Assembly (NCBI GenBank): GCA_018646605.1
Contig: JABGUL010000002.1
Span: forward strand, 1-64,000
DNA: 64,000 nt
Source: Flavobacteriaceae bacterium
GTDB lineage: Bacteria; Bacteroidota; Bacteroidia; Flavobacteriales; Flavobacteriaceae
Reading direction: 5' to 3'
Program-made: the position numbers and the translations under genes
Notes under the pieces: model-generated
Databases searched by the model: none
The model's input: the letters and a program-made list of their open reading frames with translations, nothing else
What the model was told of the DNA's origin: nothing
Part shown: piece by piece, positions 34,209-42,792 of the stretch
How the letters are laid out: each line of letters begins with the position of its first letter
Position numbering within the stretch: position 1 is the first letter of the stretch

Positions 34209-35066
34209 CTAATTAAACCCGATTTTTTTTAATCCCTCATGGCTTACTTTTATAGCCTCCAAGGGCTCCATAGTAAAAGTTCTATCCTGCTCAACAAAAT
34301 AGGATTGCATCCCCGAAAGTTCTTTTTTTGCTAAAATAGTTTCAAAATCTATCGTTCCATTTCCAACGGGAGCAAAACGCCCTTCTTTATCCATATCTTT
34401 TACATGCCACAACTTAAATCTACCTGGATATTTTTCGAAGTAAGCTAAAGGATCAGCACCCGCTTTAGTAACCCAATAAAGATCCATTTGAAAATTAACA
34501 AACTCAGGATCGCAATTTTCAAGAAGATAATCAATAACTACTTCACCATTTGCATCTGCCATAAATTCAAAATCATGATTATGATATAATAATTTTAGCC
34601 CAGAAGCTTTTGCTTTCTTCCCTAAAATATTTAAAATATTGGCTAAGTTTTCTGCTCCACCTTCCATACTCATGCCTTGATCATCTGATGTGAACAATCC
34701 CATGGGAGGAACAGGTACAACGAAATATTGAAATCCAGCAGCTTTCACATCATCCATCATGGCATCAGCATTTTCTAACGAAACACTAGAGTTATGTGAA
34801 CTTAGCGGAGTTAAGTTTAACGAACTCAAAAGCGCCTTAAAATCTGTGGGAGAATAATTATAAAACTTTCCTTCTTTATATCCTGCAGCTTCAATATAAG
34901 TGTATCCAGAATCAGTTACCGCCTGGAGTGTCCCTTTTGTATCTTGATCCATTTGGTCTCTCACTGTATAAAGAGCAAGTCCTCCAAATTTATCTTGACT
35001 ACAACTTAAGGATATGTTTACTAGAAATAAAACTAATATTAGTTGTTTAAATTTTAAATGTTTCAT
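34209..35066 (-). CDS. TIM-barrel sugar isomerase/epimerase lipoprotein
   Basis: A 285-residue lipoprotein (lipobox Cys in NISLSCSQD, about residue 23) with an AP endonuclease 2/xylose-isomerase-like barrel. Metal-site candidates are HNHDFEF, FQMDLYWV, WHVKDMD and FVEQDR, giving the Glu/Asp/His/Glu set expected in this fold. With the Tat-exported relative at 31943 and the DUF1080 lipoprotein, it makes three exported sugar-active proteins in about 11 kb. The substrate is not known. It is a single gene with its own upstream region. Confidence 0.86.
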   Translation of the reverse strand: MKHLKFKQLILVLFLVNISLSCSQDKFGGLALYTVRDQMDQDTKGTLQAVTDSGYTYIEAAGYKEGKFYNYSPTDFKALLSSLNLTPLSSHNSSVSLENADAMMDDVKAAGFQYFVVPVPPMGLFTSDDQGMSMEGGAENLANILNILGKKAKASGLKLLYHNHDFEFMADANGEVVIDYLLENCDPEFVNFQMDLYWVTKAGADPLAYFEKYPGRFKLWHVKDMDKEGRFAPVGNGTIDFETILAKKELSGMQSYFVEQDRTFTMEPLEAIKVSHEGLKKIGFN

Positions 35067-35374
35067 GGGTTGTTTTTAATAAGAAAATTAAAAGTAGTCT
35101 TTTTAATAAATTGAAAATTGCTTTAGACTCTTTTTTATTAATAAATATAACACCTCTTCCTAATAAAAATACCTCAAGCAAATAAAAAGAATAGAAAAAG
35201 GTAGAGCAAAACAAATATTGAAAACACTTTGTTGAATAAATCCCTCAGATTAATTCAATACTTAATTTCAGTATTAAAAGGATACAGAAAAGAGGTTACA
35301 GAGAAATAAATAGAATGTTAATAATAATCGTTTTAATATTTCTTTGTAGTTTTCTAATATTAAATTAACCATAA

Positions 35375-35465
35375 ATGAAAAAAAAATCTTCTTATACTAC
35401 TATTCGTTCCTTTAGTATCTTTTGACAAAATGGTTTTTCAATATATAAAGGTTGAAGAAGAATAA
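35375..35465 (+). pseudogene. Remnant of a small secreted-protein gene
   Basis: From ATG 35375 the frame gives MKKKSSYTTIRSFSIF and stops. If one A is removed from the nine-A run at 35378-35386, the frame becomes MKKNLLILLLFVPLVSF followed by 13 residues and a stop at 35465. That is a typical Flavobacteriia signal peptide. The simplest reading is a decayed gene with a homopolymer frameshift and loss of most of the mature part. A sequencing error in the A-run is possible but would not explain the short length. Confidence 0.45.
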
Positions 35466-35482
35466 ATAAAACTCAAAACGAT

Positions 35483-35690
35483 AAGATTACATATCATATA
35501 TCATCTCCGTATTTAAATAGAAAAACCGTTTCCTAAAACCCATACCCCTGTGTCTGGGATAGGAGTGCTTGAGAAGTTTTAGCTATTGATTTTTAGAAGA
35601 AAAAATTTGATTTGTTGCCAATATGTTGCCAAAAACAAATAAAAAAATCCGCAACTTAATATTAAACAATGAGTTACGGACTCTTAAAGT
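35483..35690 (-). repeat. Duplicated tRNA-Leu 3' flank, copy B
   Basis: This is the counterpart of 954-1160, in the same orientation relative to its tRNA-Leu gene. The GTTGCC-AATAT-GTTGCC direct repeat and the CTATTGATTTTTAGAAGAA segment are identical in both. The peptide frame seen in copy A is partly kept here (SSTPIPDTGVWVLGNGFSI), with a stop directly after. Similarity fades about 200 bases from the tRNA. Confidence 0.8.
35641..35680 (-). terminator. Terminator of tRNA-Leu(CAA)
   Basis: On the minus strand TCCGTAACT pairs with AGTTGCGGA (9 bp including one G-U), with a 15-base loop, then seven T. The wobble is stable only in the minus-strand RNA, which fits termination of the tRNA transcript. 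Confidence 0.75.
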
Positions 35691-35771
35691 ACCTTGGGTG
35701 GGAATCGAACCCACACTTCCGAAAAAACTGGATTTTGAATCCAGCGCGTCTACCAATTCCGCCACCAAGGC
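35690..35771 (-). tRNA. tRNA-Leu (anticodon CAA)
   Basis: An 82-base minus-strand tRNA with acceptor stem GCCTTGG paired to CCAAGGT (one G-U), discriminator A, a long variable arm, and anticodon stem CTGGA/TCCAG around loop TTCAAAA, giving CAA. CCA is not encoded. A TAnnTTTG element lies 10 bases upstream and a hairpin terminator downstream. Confidence 0.95.
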
Positions 35772-35780
35772 TAGGGGCAT

Positions 35781-35788
35781 CAAAAGTA
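35781..35788 (-). promoter_or_regulatory. -7 element for tRNA-Leu(CAA)
   Basis: TACTTTTG on the minus strand ends 9 bases before the mature tRNA 5' end. The same spacing is seen for the tRNA-Gly/Leu unit near 1340. Confidence 0.45.
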
Positions 35789-35847
35789 GTAAATTATTTT
35801 TTCCCTTGAATTAAAAATAACAATAATGCTATCCATTAATTTATTTA

Positions 35848-35855
35848 TAAATTTG
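35848..35855 (+). promoter_or_regulatory. -7 element for prs-rplY
   Basis: TAAATTTG matches TAnnTTTG, 17 bases before the prs ATG. No -33 TTG at the usual distance. Confidence 0.4.
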
Positions 35856-35872
35856 AACTCTTAAATAATAAT

Positions 35873-36805
35873 ATGGAAACTCCCGCTAAAATATTTTCCT
35901 GTACACAGAGTACAGAACTTTCATCCTTAATCGCAGAAAAATTCGGTTCTGAAATGGGCAAAGTAAATTTCTCTCGCTACAGCGATGGAGAGTTTCAACC
36001 TTCTTTCGAAGAATCTGTTCGAGGTACTCGGGTGTTTATTATCGGGTCAACCCACCCCACCTCAGAAAATCTAATGGAAATGCTTCTAATGCTCGATGCT
36101 GCAAAACGGGCTTCTGCACGACATATTACAGCGGTACTCCCCTATTTTGGTTGGGCACGTCAAGATCGAAAAGATAAGCCTAGAGTTCCAATAGGAGCGA
36201 AACTGATTGCAAAATTATTAGAAACTGCAGGAGCGACACGAATTATCACCATGGACTTACACGCTGACCAAATACAAGGATTCTTTGAAAAACCCGTGGA
36301 TCATCTTTTTGCTTCCTCCATTTTCATCCCCTATATAAAGTCACTAGGATTAGACAATTTAACCATTGCTTCACCTGATATGGGAGGATCAAAACGTGCT
36401 TATGCTTATTCAAAATTCCTGAGCAGTGATGTTGTTATTTGTTACAAGCAAAGAGAAAAAGCAAACATAATCTCCCATATGGAACTCATCGGTGATGTGG
36501 AAGGTAAAAATGTAATCTTAGTTGATGACATGGTTGACACTGCTGGAACGCTAACTAAAGCAGCAGATTTAATGATGGAAAGAGGAGCTATTTCTGTGAG
36601 GGCAATTTGCACACACGCTCTACTTTCAGGGAACGCATACGAAAAAATTGAATCCTCAAAATTAGAAGAATTAATTGTAACCGATTCTATTCCCCCAAGA
36701 ATTAGTCACCCTAAAGTAAAAGTGTTATCTTGCGCCCCATTATTCGCTGAAGTAATGCAAAATGTGCACTACAATAAGTCAATAAGTTCAAAATTTATAA
36801 TGTAA
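35873..36805 (+). CDS. prs: Ribose-phosphate pyrophosphokinase (PRPP synthetase)
   Basis: A 310-residue enzyme making 5-phosphoribosyl-1-pyrophosphate from ribose 5-phosphate and ATP, the precursor for nucleotides, His, Trp and NAD. Visible motifs are FSRYSDGEFQPSFEESVRG, PYFGWARQDRKDKPRVPIGAKL with the flexible-loop Arg residues, MDLHADQIQGFF (metal site) and the PRPP-binding ILVDDMVDTAGT. Length is standard. It precedes rplY by 17 bases, a common bacterial pairing. Confidence 0.97.
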   Translation: METPAKIFSCTQSTELSSLIAEKFGSEMGKVNFSRYSDGEFQPSFEESVRGTRVFIIGSTHPTSENLMEMLLMLDAAKRASARHITAVLPYFGWARQDRKDKPRVPIGAKLIAKLLETAGATRIITMDLHADQIQGFFEKPVDHLFASSIFIPYIKSLGLDNLTIASPDMGGSKRAYAYSKFLSSDVVICYKQREKANIISHMELIGDVEGKNVILVDDMVDTAGTLTKAADLMMERGAISVRAICTHALLSGNAYEKIESSKLEELIVTDSIPPRISHPKVKVLSCAPLFAEVMQNVHYNKSISSKFIM

Positions 36806-36822
36806 CCTTAATTTAAAAAAAA

Positions 36823-37476
36823 ATGAAATCTATTACCATTAATGGATCTAAAAGAGAAAGCGTAGGCAAGGTAGCTACCAAGGCGTTACGCAATGCTGGC
36901 AGAGTTCCCTGTGTTTTATATGGTGGAGGCGAACCGCTTCACTTTTCTGCACCGGAACTTGATTTCAGTAAGCTCGTTTACACTCCTAATGCACACACTG
37001 TAGTAATTAATTTAGACGGTGAAAATGTAGCTGCAATTCTGCAAGACATTCAGTTTCATCCTTTAACAGACAAAATTTTACATATTGACTTCTATCGCCT
37101 ATTTGATGATAAAGAAGTTTCTATGAATATTCCTGTTAAAGTTGAAGGTGCTGCTCCTGGAGTATTAAACAGTGGAGGGGTATTAGTGCTAAACAAACGT
37201 AAACTTCGTGTTAAAGCACTTCCTAAAGATCTCCCTGACTTTATTGTTGCAAATATTTCTAAATTAAAATTGGGCAATAAATTATATACCGCAGAACTTC
37301 AAACTGAAGAATACACTCTTCTTCACCCTGACAATACAGTGGTATGTCAAGTCCGTACTTCTAGAGCTTCCGTAAAAGAAGAAGAAGATGAAGACGACAC
37401 AACAACAGAAGAAGGAACTGAAGGAGGAGATACTGCATCAGCAGCTGAAACATCTGAAGCCCCTGCAGAAAGTTAA
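36823..37476 (+). CDS. rplY: 50S ribosomal protein L25/general stress protein Ctc
   Basis: A 217-residue long-form L25 (TL5/Ctc type), which binds 5S rRNA. The N-terminal domain begins [20 protein letters not shown] and contains PCVLYGG. The C-terminal beta domain includes [19 protein letters not shown]. The last ~35 residues are an acidic Glu/Asp/Ala/Thr tail with no structure expected. It ends in front of a good terminator, so prs-rplY is a two-gene unit. Confidence 0.95.
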   Translation: MKSITINGSKRESVGKVATKALRNAGRVPCVLYGGGEPLHFSAPELDFSKLVYTPNAHTVVINLDGENVAAILQDIQFHPLTDKILHIDFYRLFDDKEVSMNIPVKVEGAAPGVLNSGGVLVLNKRKLRVKALPKDLPDFIVANISKLKLGNKLYTAELQTEEYTLLHPDNTVVCQVRTSRASVKEEEDEDDTTTEEGTEGGDTASAAETSEAPAES

Positions 37477-37500
37477 TTCTTAATTTTCAGCCGAAAATAT

Positions 37501-37534
37501 AAAGCATGTGGCCAGTAAACCACATGCTTTTTTT
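37501..37534 (+). terminator. Terminator of prs-rplY
   Basis: AAAGCATGTGG pairs perfectly with CCACATGCTTT (11 bp) around an 8-base loop, followed by TTTTATTTTA. It begins 25 bases after the rplY stop. Confidence 0.9.
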
Positions 37535-37545
37535 ATTTTAGTGCT

Positions 37546-38160
37546 ATGTTTTCATTTAAACATCTTTTTTCAAAAAAAACTTCAGTATTAGCTATGAAAA
37601 AATTTCTAATAGTTGGCTTAGGAAATATTGGTGAAGAATATGAAAATACTCGACATAATGTGGGTTTTAGCATTTTAGACCAAATAGCTGAAAAAAATGA
37701 ATGCCTTTGGGAAACGAAAAAATTAGCTGACTATACCCTACTAAAGAAAAAAGGAAGACAATTCATCTTAATCAAACCTAACACTTTCATGAATAGAAGT
37801 GGTAAGGCCGTCCGATACTGGGCATTACAAGAAAATATTCCTTTAGAAAACATCCTCATCTTGACTGATGAAATCCACCTACCCTTTGGAACTATTCGAA
37901 TAAAGGGTAAAGGGAGTCCCGCAGGACATAATGGATTAAAAGATATAGAAAATCAACTCAATACCCCAAATTATGCTCGACTACGATTTGGAATTGGTCA
38001 AGAACAAAAAGCTTTTGATCAAGTTAAATTTGTCTTAGACCCGTGGGAAGTGTCAGAACAAAAAGTACTGCCTGAACGCTTTGAACTATGCTCAAAAGCA
38101 ATTCTATCCTTCGGTCTAGAGGGGTTGAACTCAGCTATGAATCATTTTAATGGAAAATAA
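37546..38160 (+). CDS. pth: Peptidyl-tRNA hydrolase
   Basis: A 204-residue enzyme that frees tRNA from prematurely released peptidyl-tRNA. Active-site residues compare well with E. coli Pth: Asn27 in VGLGNIG, His37 in NTRHNVGF, Met-Asn in TFMNRSGK, Asp in LTDEIHLPFG and His-Asn in SPAGHNGLKDI. The first 16 residues are an extension relative to the core. The ATG at 37594 (MKKFLIVGLG) is an equally good start, and the longer form is kept only because extended versions occur in Bacteroidota. It converges on the lipoprotein gene with 4 bases between stops. Confidence 0.95.
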   Translation: MFSFKHLFSKKTSVLAMKKFLIVGLGNIGEEYENTRHNVGFSILDQIAEKNECLWETKKLADYTLLKKKGRQFILIKPNTFMNRSGKAVRYWALQENIPLENILILTDEIHLPFGTIRIKGKGSPAGHNGLKDIENQLNTPNYARLRFGIGQEQKAFDQVKFVLDPWEVSEQKVLPERFELCSKAILSFGLEGLNSAMNHFNGK

Positions 38161-38164
38161 ATCT

Positions 38165-38839
38165 TTAAAGCGTTTGAAATTGATAAATTTCAGAAAAAGA
38201 TCGATTTCCTTCACCATCAATACTTTCAACTTGCCAGAAATAAAGGGTATTTGAATTTAGTACTTGAGTACTCTCTGAATTTGTCAACTCTTCCTCCCTT
38301 GTAATTAATTCATTTTCAGAAGTTCCTATATATAAAGTATAGGTTTTAATGTCACCATCTAAATCATTTCCTTCCCAATTTAAATTATAGGTGTTGGACT
38401 CGTTTAAAGTAATTTCTTCCTGATTTGAAGGTTCCAACAAGATGGCAGGAAAAGGAAAATGACTTTCCTCAGGACTACCCTCCAAATAAAATTGCCAAAC
38501 CAAACTTTTCCCTTTCATTTCTGTCAATATAGATTTTGACACTATATACCATTGGTAAGGTGCACCGCTAGGCAAAACGACAGACTCTGTAAGTAATAAA
38601 GTTGATATACTCTGTAGTTTTCCAGTGATAGAATTCTGGATAACCAACTCATAAGAATCGGAATGAAGAGGGGCAGTCCATTGAAAACGGACCTGGCTTT
38701 CAAAATCATTGATTCGAGAAGCAGTAGTACATGTATCCAAATTACTTGGCGAGATCAAATCTGCTGGTTGTGGATCAGGAATAGGGTCTGGCCCACATCC
38801 AATTAGTAACACTAACAGTAAAAGTGCTAGTCTATTCAT
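38165..38839 (-). CDS. Lipoprotein with fibronectin type III-like repeats
   Basis: A 224-residue lipoprotein (lipobox Cys15 in LLVLLIGCGPD). The mature part contains two beta-sandwich-like units, recognisable by FQWTAPLHSDSYELVIQN and LNWEGNDLDGDIKTYTLYIG...YFWQVESIDGEGN, the typical fibronectin-III pattern of Bacteroidota surface proteins. The start overlaps the stop of the metalloprotease gene by 4 bases, so the two are co-translated. It may anchor or assist the protease; this is inference from position. Confidence 0.78.
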   Translation of the reverse strand: MNRLALLLLVLLIGCGPDPIPDPQPADLISPSNLDTCTTASRINDFESQVRFQWTAPLHSDSYELVIQNSITGKLQSISTLLLTESVVLPSGAPYQWYIVSKSILTEMKGKSLVWQFYLEGSPEESHFPFPAILLEPSNQEEITLNESNTYNLNWEGNDLDGDIKTYTLYIGTSENELITREEELTNSESTQVLNSNTLYFWQVESIDGEGNRSFSEIYQFQTL

Positions 38840-41800
38840 TGCTTTAAAACTTTTAATGTTTCTGAATAACTATCATAATCAATTCGCAAAAGATACCATC
38901 CTGGCTGGAATTGATTCATAGGGATAACTTCTAAATCTTGATGAATAGTGTGGTTTTTAGACCAAATCATGTCTCCAGCTCCTGAATAAATTGCAATAAA
39001 GGCCTTACGTCCTTTTGGTAAAATAAGGGTTGCTTCGTCTAAAACAGGATTAGGAAAAATCTTTGCATTCTCTCCTAAATTTATCCACTCCTCGTAAACC
39101 CCTTGACAAGGACTATTTGTTGTCACTCTAACATAGTTTGTTTTTTGAGTAAGTACTACTTGAACTTTTTCTTCTTTTAAATAAGTTGTTGTTTGACCAT
39201 TGATCATGACATTATACTTTTCCCCCCCCGATAAATCTATATCCAAAATAGATGAAGAAGGATTCAATATTGCCTGAACCTCTAAACTTGGAGGAGCTGT
39301 TATTTCTGTGTCAAAACAATATTCAAACTCAGGGAATGAACTGGTCTGGACGCATATAGAATAGGCACCTGCAGCAAGATTACCTAGCGTTTTTCCCAGA
39401 GAAGTAAAAAGTAACTCCTGCTGAAAACCATTAGACCCAATAATTGATGCAGTATAGGTATATTCTGCACGAGCATCAAAAGTGAGAGAGCCATTATCTT
39501 TTTCCAAACAACTTGTGTTCTTTTTGGTTAAACTTATATTTAGAGCTGAAAAAACATCACAGACATCTCCTATTCCGTTTTCATCAATATCTTCTTGATT
39601 TTCATTTGTCAATAAAGGACAGTTATCATTATCATCCACAATAGAATCACTATCACTATTAGAAAGTAAAATACCTTGCACACATAATTCTAATTCAAAA
39701 CCAAGTAATTGACCTGAATCTTCAGTATACTTATCTTCAACTATCAACTTCCAAACTCCCTTGGAGGAAGTACCATAAAGCACACTAATATCCTGAAGGG
39801 GCTTAAAAGATCCTGTAAAAGGTGCTTGAGCTTCAAAAATACTTGTTGATGCTTCTTGATCAAACAATGTTTGCGTATAATTATCGTTAGAGTCCCCTAA
39901 TTCGCTACTTAACAAATAAAGAGTCCCATCAGGAGATTCTAGATAAAGAGTTAAGTCCCCTACCCAGGTATGTTCAATATCAACCAAAACATTAATATCA
40001 ATAATGGGTAGATCATAACTTACACTCAAAGATGCAGTGGTAATACCTACTTGATTATCGGTAGCATCTAATAAGCTTTTTGGAAGAGATACTGAAGTAG
40101 CATCGATACAAGAAATTTTGCTGGTAGTAAACTCGAAAACATCTGAAAAAGGGGCATCATTACATGAATTTTTATTTTGAACTCGCCAGTAATACACTCG
40201 ATCAGACTCAAGATTTTTTATTGAAAATTGATTTTTAGTCAATACCGTATCTTTAACAAAAGAATTAAAATTTTCACTTAACGAAATCTGAAATCTTGAT
40301 GAATCGGAATTAGGATCACTTTCCCATTCAAAGTCCAAATTTATATCTTGAGCTGTTGCATTATTAGCCGGGTTTATTAAGCCTATGGCGTTATTATTTT
40401 CAACTCTTTGTTTTAAAACAAAAAGGAACCCCTCTGAGTCAGCAATTATTGGAATATTAATAAATAAGCTGTAATCTGAAGGCAAGAGATTATTCAGTCC
40501 TCGTAATATTAAAAAACCTGTACTAATACTAGAGGAATAGGCAGCTCTAGAAAACTGAGCTTGCACTCCCGCTGGGAGTCCTTCAATTTGTGGTGAAAAA
40601 GTCTCATCGAAACCTTCCTTTCTTTCAATCGTAAAATCAAATTGAATAGAATCACTAGAACAATTTTCTTTTAGATAAGGTTCAAATTGAATTACTACGT
40701 TACGAGATTCTATTGAAAAGACAGTACTATTTAAAGCAAAAAATATTCCCCCTTGTGCCTTAATTTTAATTCTTGCTTCATCAGTATTTATGTCGTTTGG
40801 GATTAACACTTCTGCAGTTCCTGTATTGGGAATGTCACTAGCTAAGGTTCTTAAAAAAGTTAAACCGCCATCAGTTGAAAGATAAATAGTCACCGATGAT
40901 ACACTTATAGGAGCAGTATCTGTATTTGCAACATTCCAAGTAATTGTTTCTCTTGACCCTCCTTTTAAAACTATATTGGCCAGTTTTTGCGACGTTATTT
41001 CAAAAGGTCCAGCAGAGGCATCAGCAATAACCTTAATTTTATCTTGAGCAACTTGTATAGCATTTCCAAAAGGTCTCCTAACTGTAAGTCCCCACTCCAT
41101 TGACCTTGAAACAAGGGGGACAGTCTCCCATGCATCGTTTACAGTTGGTTTTACCTGAGTTAAATTATTAGAAATTAATTGTTCTGGATTTGGAATTGAC
41201 CTAGTATAATCGAATGTAGGCGGTAGAGAACGATTTAATGAACCACTGACATTATAGGGACCAAAACTATCAGATGTCACCTGACCGCTATCTAGTTGTT
41301 CCCAACAGTAAGTAGTTCCTAATTCTTGTTCTATTTGCTGGGCATCGAGCTCGTAAGCAGTACCAATAGGAATATAATAATCACTGCCTGCATTTGTACT
41401 GAAAACTGTAGTCCCTAAAGATTCAGTGGTTGCACATTCTGCAGTGGCAATCACTCCTAAAATATTTTGAATACTGTAGAAATGAAAATAAGGGTCTCCA
41501 TGTAATTGAACATCATCTTCTGCTGTTATTCCTGCATAGGCCATTATTGTAGAACCACTACCTGGCTCCGCATTAAAGCCAGTGCCCTCAGTATCAAATG
41601 AAAACGAATGATAGGCACCAAATTGATGACCAATTTCATGACCAGCATAATCAAGATCAAAGTAATCATTGCGGTATTCACCCCCAAAAATATCTCGAAA
41701 AGGATGGGTAGAATAACCCTGCCCCTTCTTTCCAGAAACACATACACAACCAATACAGCCAGCATCTCCATCAGGTTGTCCGTAGTCAAACACATGGCCT

Positions 41801-42669
41801 ATATCATAGGAAGAATCACCCATAACTTCATCTAAGGTAGATTGTAATTCGGTAGCAAAATTACCTGAAAATGGATCTGTGTCTTGATCTTCATAAATTA
41901 AACGTTCATCGGACACCAACTCAAGTCTAACCTTAACTTCGTCTTCAAAAACGCTACTAATACGATTTACTGAACTCACCAAAGCCCCCATAGCGTCTTC
42001 CACATTGGTCCCGTTGGAATCGTCATTATCCCCCCAAAAGCTTGTATATTCTCCAGTTGTGGCTACGGCAATTCTAAAAATTTTGACAACATTGTTTTCA
42101 CTGGTCGTTTTAGCGCTAAAATTTTGAACTTTATCTTTCAATAAAACACCTTCTGTTTTACATGAAAGCGACGGAGCAAAATCGGATTTTGATTTTAGGT
42201 AAGTAAAATGCAGGTTTTTTTGTCCTTTTTGTGTTTGAATAAAAAAATCAGGTCCCTCAACTAATTTCAACCATGCATTTATTCCGTTGCGATGAGTACT
42301 CAATCTCACGCGAACTTCAGGTCTTATGACACTTCGCCCCTCATATGTTTTTATACTAGGATAGCGTTTTGAAAGAGCATCGGAAAGAAGAGGTACAGAG
42401 ACTATTGAAAAAGTTTCCATCTCTCCTTTTTCGTTTGGTAATACCAATGTTTGAATATTTGAATTAATGCCTTTTTGAGTTGGCTTGAGCAATGAATTAT
42501 TGAGCGTATAATAAGCCTCTCCTAGCTGCTGAGGAAATGAAGAAATTCCCGAAAAAGACGAGTCTACTTTAGTCCACACCTCTTGACCGTTGGTTTTAAC
42601 AATAAAAAACAAAAGAAATAAAAGGAACCAAAAAGGTTTATTCAAACAACAAAAAAAATAGTTTTTCAA
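38836..42669 (-). CDS. Secreted T9SS-dependent metalloprotease, reprolysin-like
   Basis: A 1277-residue secreted protein: signal peptide (ending KTNGQ), propeptide-like N-terminal region, and a zinc metalloprotease domain (about 195-420) with H344-E-I-G-H348-Q-F-G-A-Y-H354 and a Met-turn (STIMAYAG), as in the reprolysin/metzincin group. Then come beta-sandwich and fibronectin-III-like regions, a proprotein-convertase P-like domain (about 855-1000, IEHTWVGDLTLYLESPDG), a thrombospondin type 3-like calcium repeat (DNDNCPLLTNENQEDIDENG) and a C-terminal type A T9SS sorting domain (FPNPVLDEATL...GWYLLRID). No ATG is available; TTG 42669 gives the signal peptide. Confidence 0.9.
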   Translation of the reverse strand: MKNYFFCCLNKPFWFLLFLLFFIVKTNGQEVWTKVDSSFSGISSFPQQLGEAYYTLNNSLLKPTQKGINSNIQTLVLPNEKGEMETFSIVSVPLLSDALSKRYPSIKTYEGRSVIRPEVRVRLSTHRNGINAWLKLVEGPDFFIQTQKGQKNLHFTYLKSKSDFAPSLSCKTEGVLLKDKVQNFSAKTTSENNVVKIFRIAVATTGEYTSFWGDNDDSNGTNVEDAMGALVSSVNRISSVFEDEVKVRLELVSDERLIYEDQDTDPFSGNFATELQSTLDEVMGDSSYDIGHVFDYGQPDGDAGCIGCVCVSGKKGQGYSTHPFRDIFGGEYRNDYFDLDYAGHEIGHQFGAYHSFSFDTEGTGFNAEPGSGSTIMAYAGITAEDDVQLHGDPYFHFYSIQNILGVIATAECATTESLGTTVFSTNAGSDYYIPIGTAYELDAQQIEQELGTTYCWEQLDSGQVTSDSFGPYNVSGSLNRSLPPTFDYTRSIPNPEQLISNNLTQVKPTVNDAWETVPLVSRSMEWGLTVRRPFGNAIQVAQDKIKVIADASAGPFEITSQKLANIVLKGGSRETITWNVANTDTAPISVSSVTIYLSTDGGLTFLRTLASDIPNTGTAEVLIPNDINTDEARIKIKAQGGIFFALNSTVFSIESRNVVIQFEPYLKENCSSDSIQFDFTIERKEGFDETFSPQIEGLPAGVQAQFSRAAYSSSISTGFLILRGLNNLLPSDYSLFINIPIIADSEGFLFVLKQRVENNNAIGLINPANNATAQDINLDFEWESDPNSDSSRFQISLSENFNSFVKDTVLTKNQFSIKNLESDRVYYWRVQNKNSCNDAPFSDVFEFTTSKISCIDATSVSLPKSLLDATDNQVGITTASLSVSYDLPIIDINVLVDIEHTWVGDLTLYLESPDGTLYLLSSELGDSNDNYTQTLFDQEASTSIFEAQAPFTGSFKPLQDISVLYGTSSKGVWKLIVEDKYTEDSGQLLGFELELCVQGILLSNSDSDSIVDDNDNCPLLTNENQEDIDENGIGDVCDVFSALNISLTKKNTSCLEKDNGSLTFDARAEYTYTASIIGSNGFQQELLFTSLGKTLGNLAAGAYSICVQTSSFPEFEYCFDTEITAPPSLEVQAILNPSSSILDIDLSGGEKYNVMINGQTTTYLKEEKVQVVLTQKTNYVRVTTNSPCQGVYEEWINLGENAKIFPNPVLDEATLILPKGRKAFIAIYSGAGDMIWSKNHTIHQDLEVIPMNQFQPGWYLLRIDYDSYSETLKVLKQ

Positions 42670-42755
42670 CTGAAAAATAATTGCTTTAACAAATTTTATA
42701 AACTTGATAGGTCATAAAAATAAGGAAACAAATTAGTCTATCCATGATAATGGCT

Positions 42756-42763
42756 TATTTTTG
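42756..42763 (+). promoter_or_regulatory. -7 element for the ribF-serS unit
   Basis: TATTTTTG matches TAnnTTTG, 29 bases before the ribF ATG. A near -33 (TTAG at 42733-42736) is at the right spacing but not exact. Confidence 0.4.
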
Positions 42764-42792
42764 TCGCTTAAATCAAATTTCTATTCCAAAGA

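Larger units (their letters stand above)
35067..35689. other. 620-base non-coding stretch before tRNA-Leu(CAA)
   Basis: This AT-rich gap holds three recognisable items: a frameshifted remnant of a secreted-protein gene (35375-35465), copy B of the tRNA-Leu flank repeat (from about 35483) and the tRNA terminator (35641-35680). The part 35067-35374 contains no convincing gene or structure. Confidence 0.7.

Noticed and set aside
954-35690. The two tRNA-Leu flank repeats as attL and attR of a 35-kb island
   Set aside because: The DNA between them holds core genes (mutS, tig, clpP, clpX, rpsP), and each copy is joined to a different, complete tRNA-Leu gene.
37546-38160. Peptidyl-tRNA hydrolase lacking its catalytic Asp
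   Set aside because: At first LTDEIHLPFG seemed to lack it, but alignment to E. coli HDELDLPPG shows that the catalytic Asp is the first Asp, which is present.
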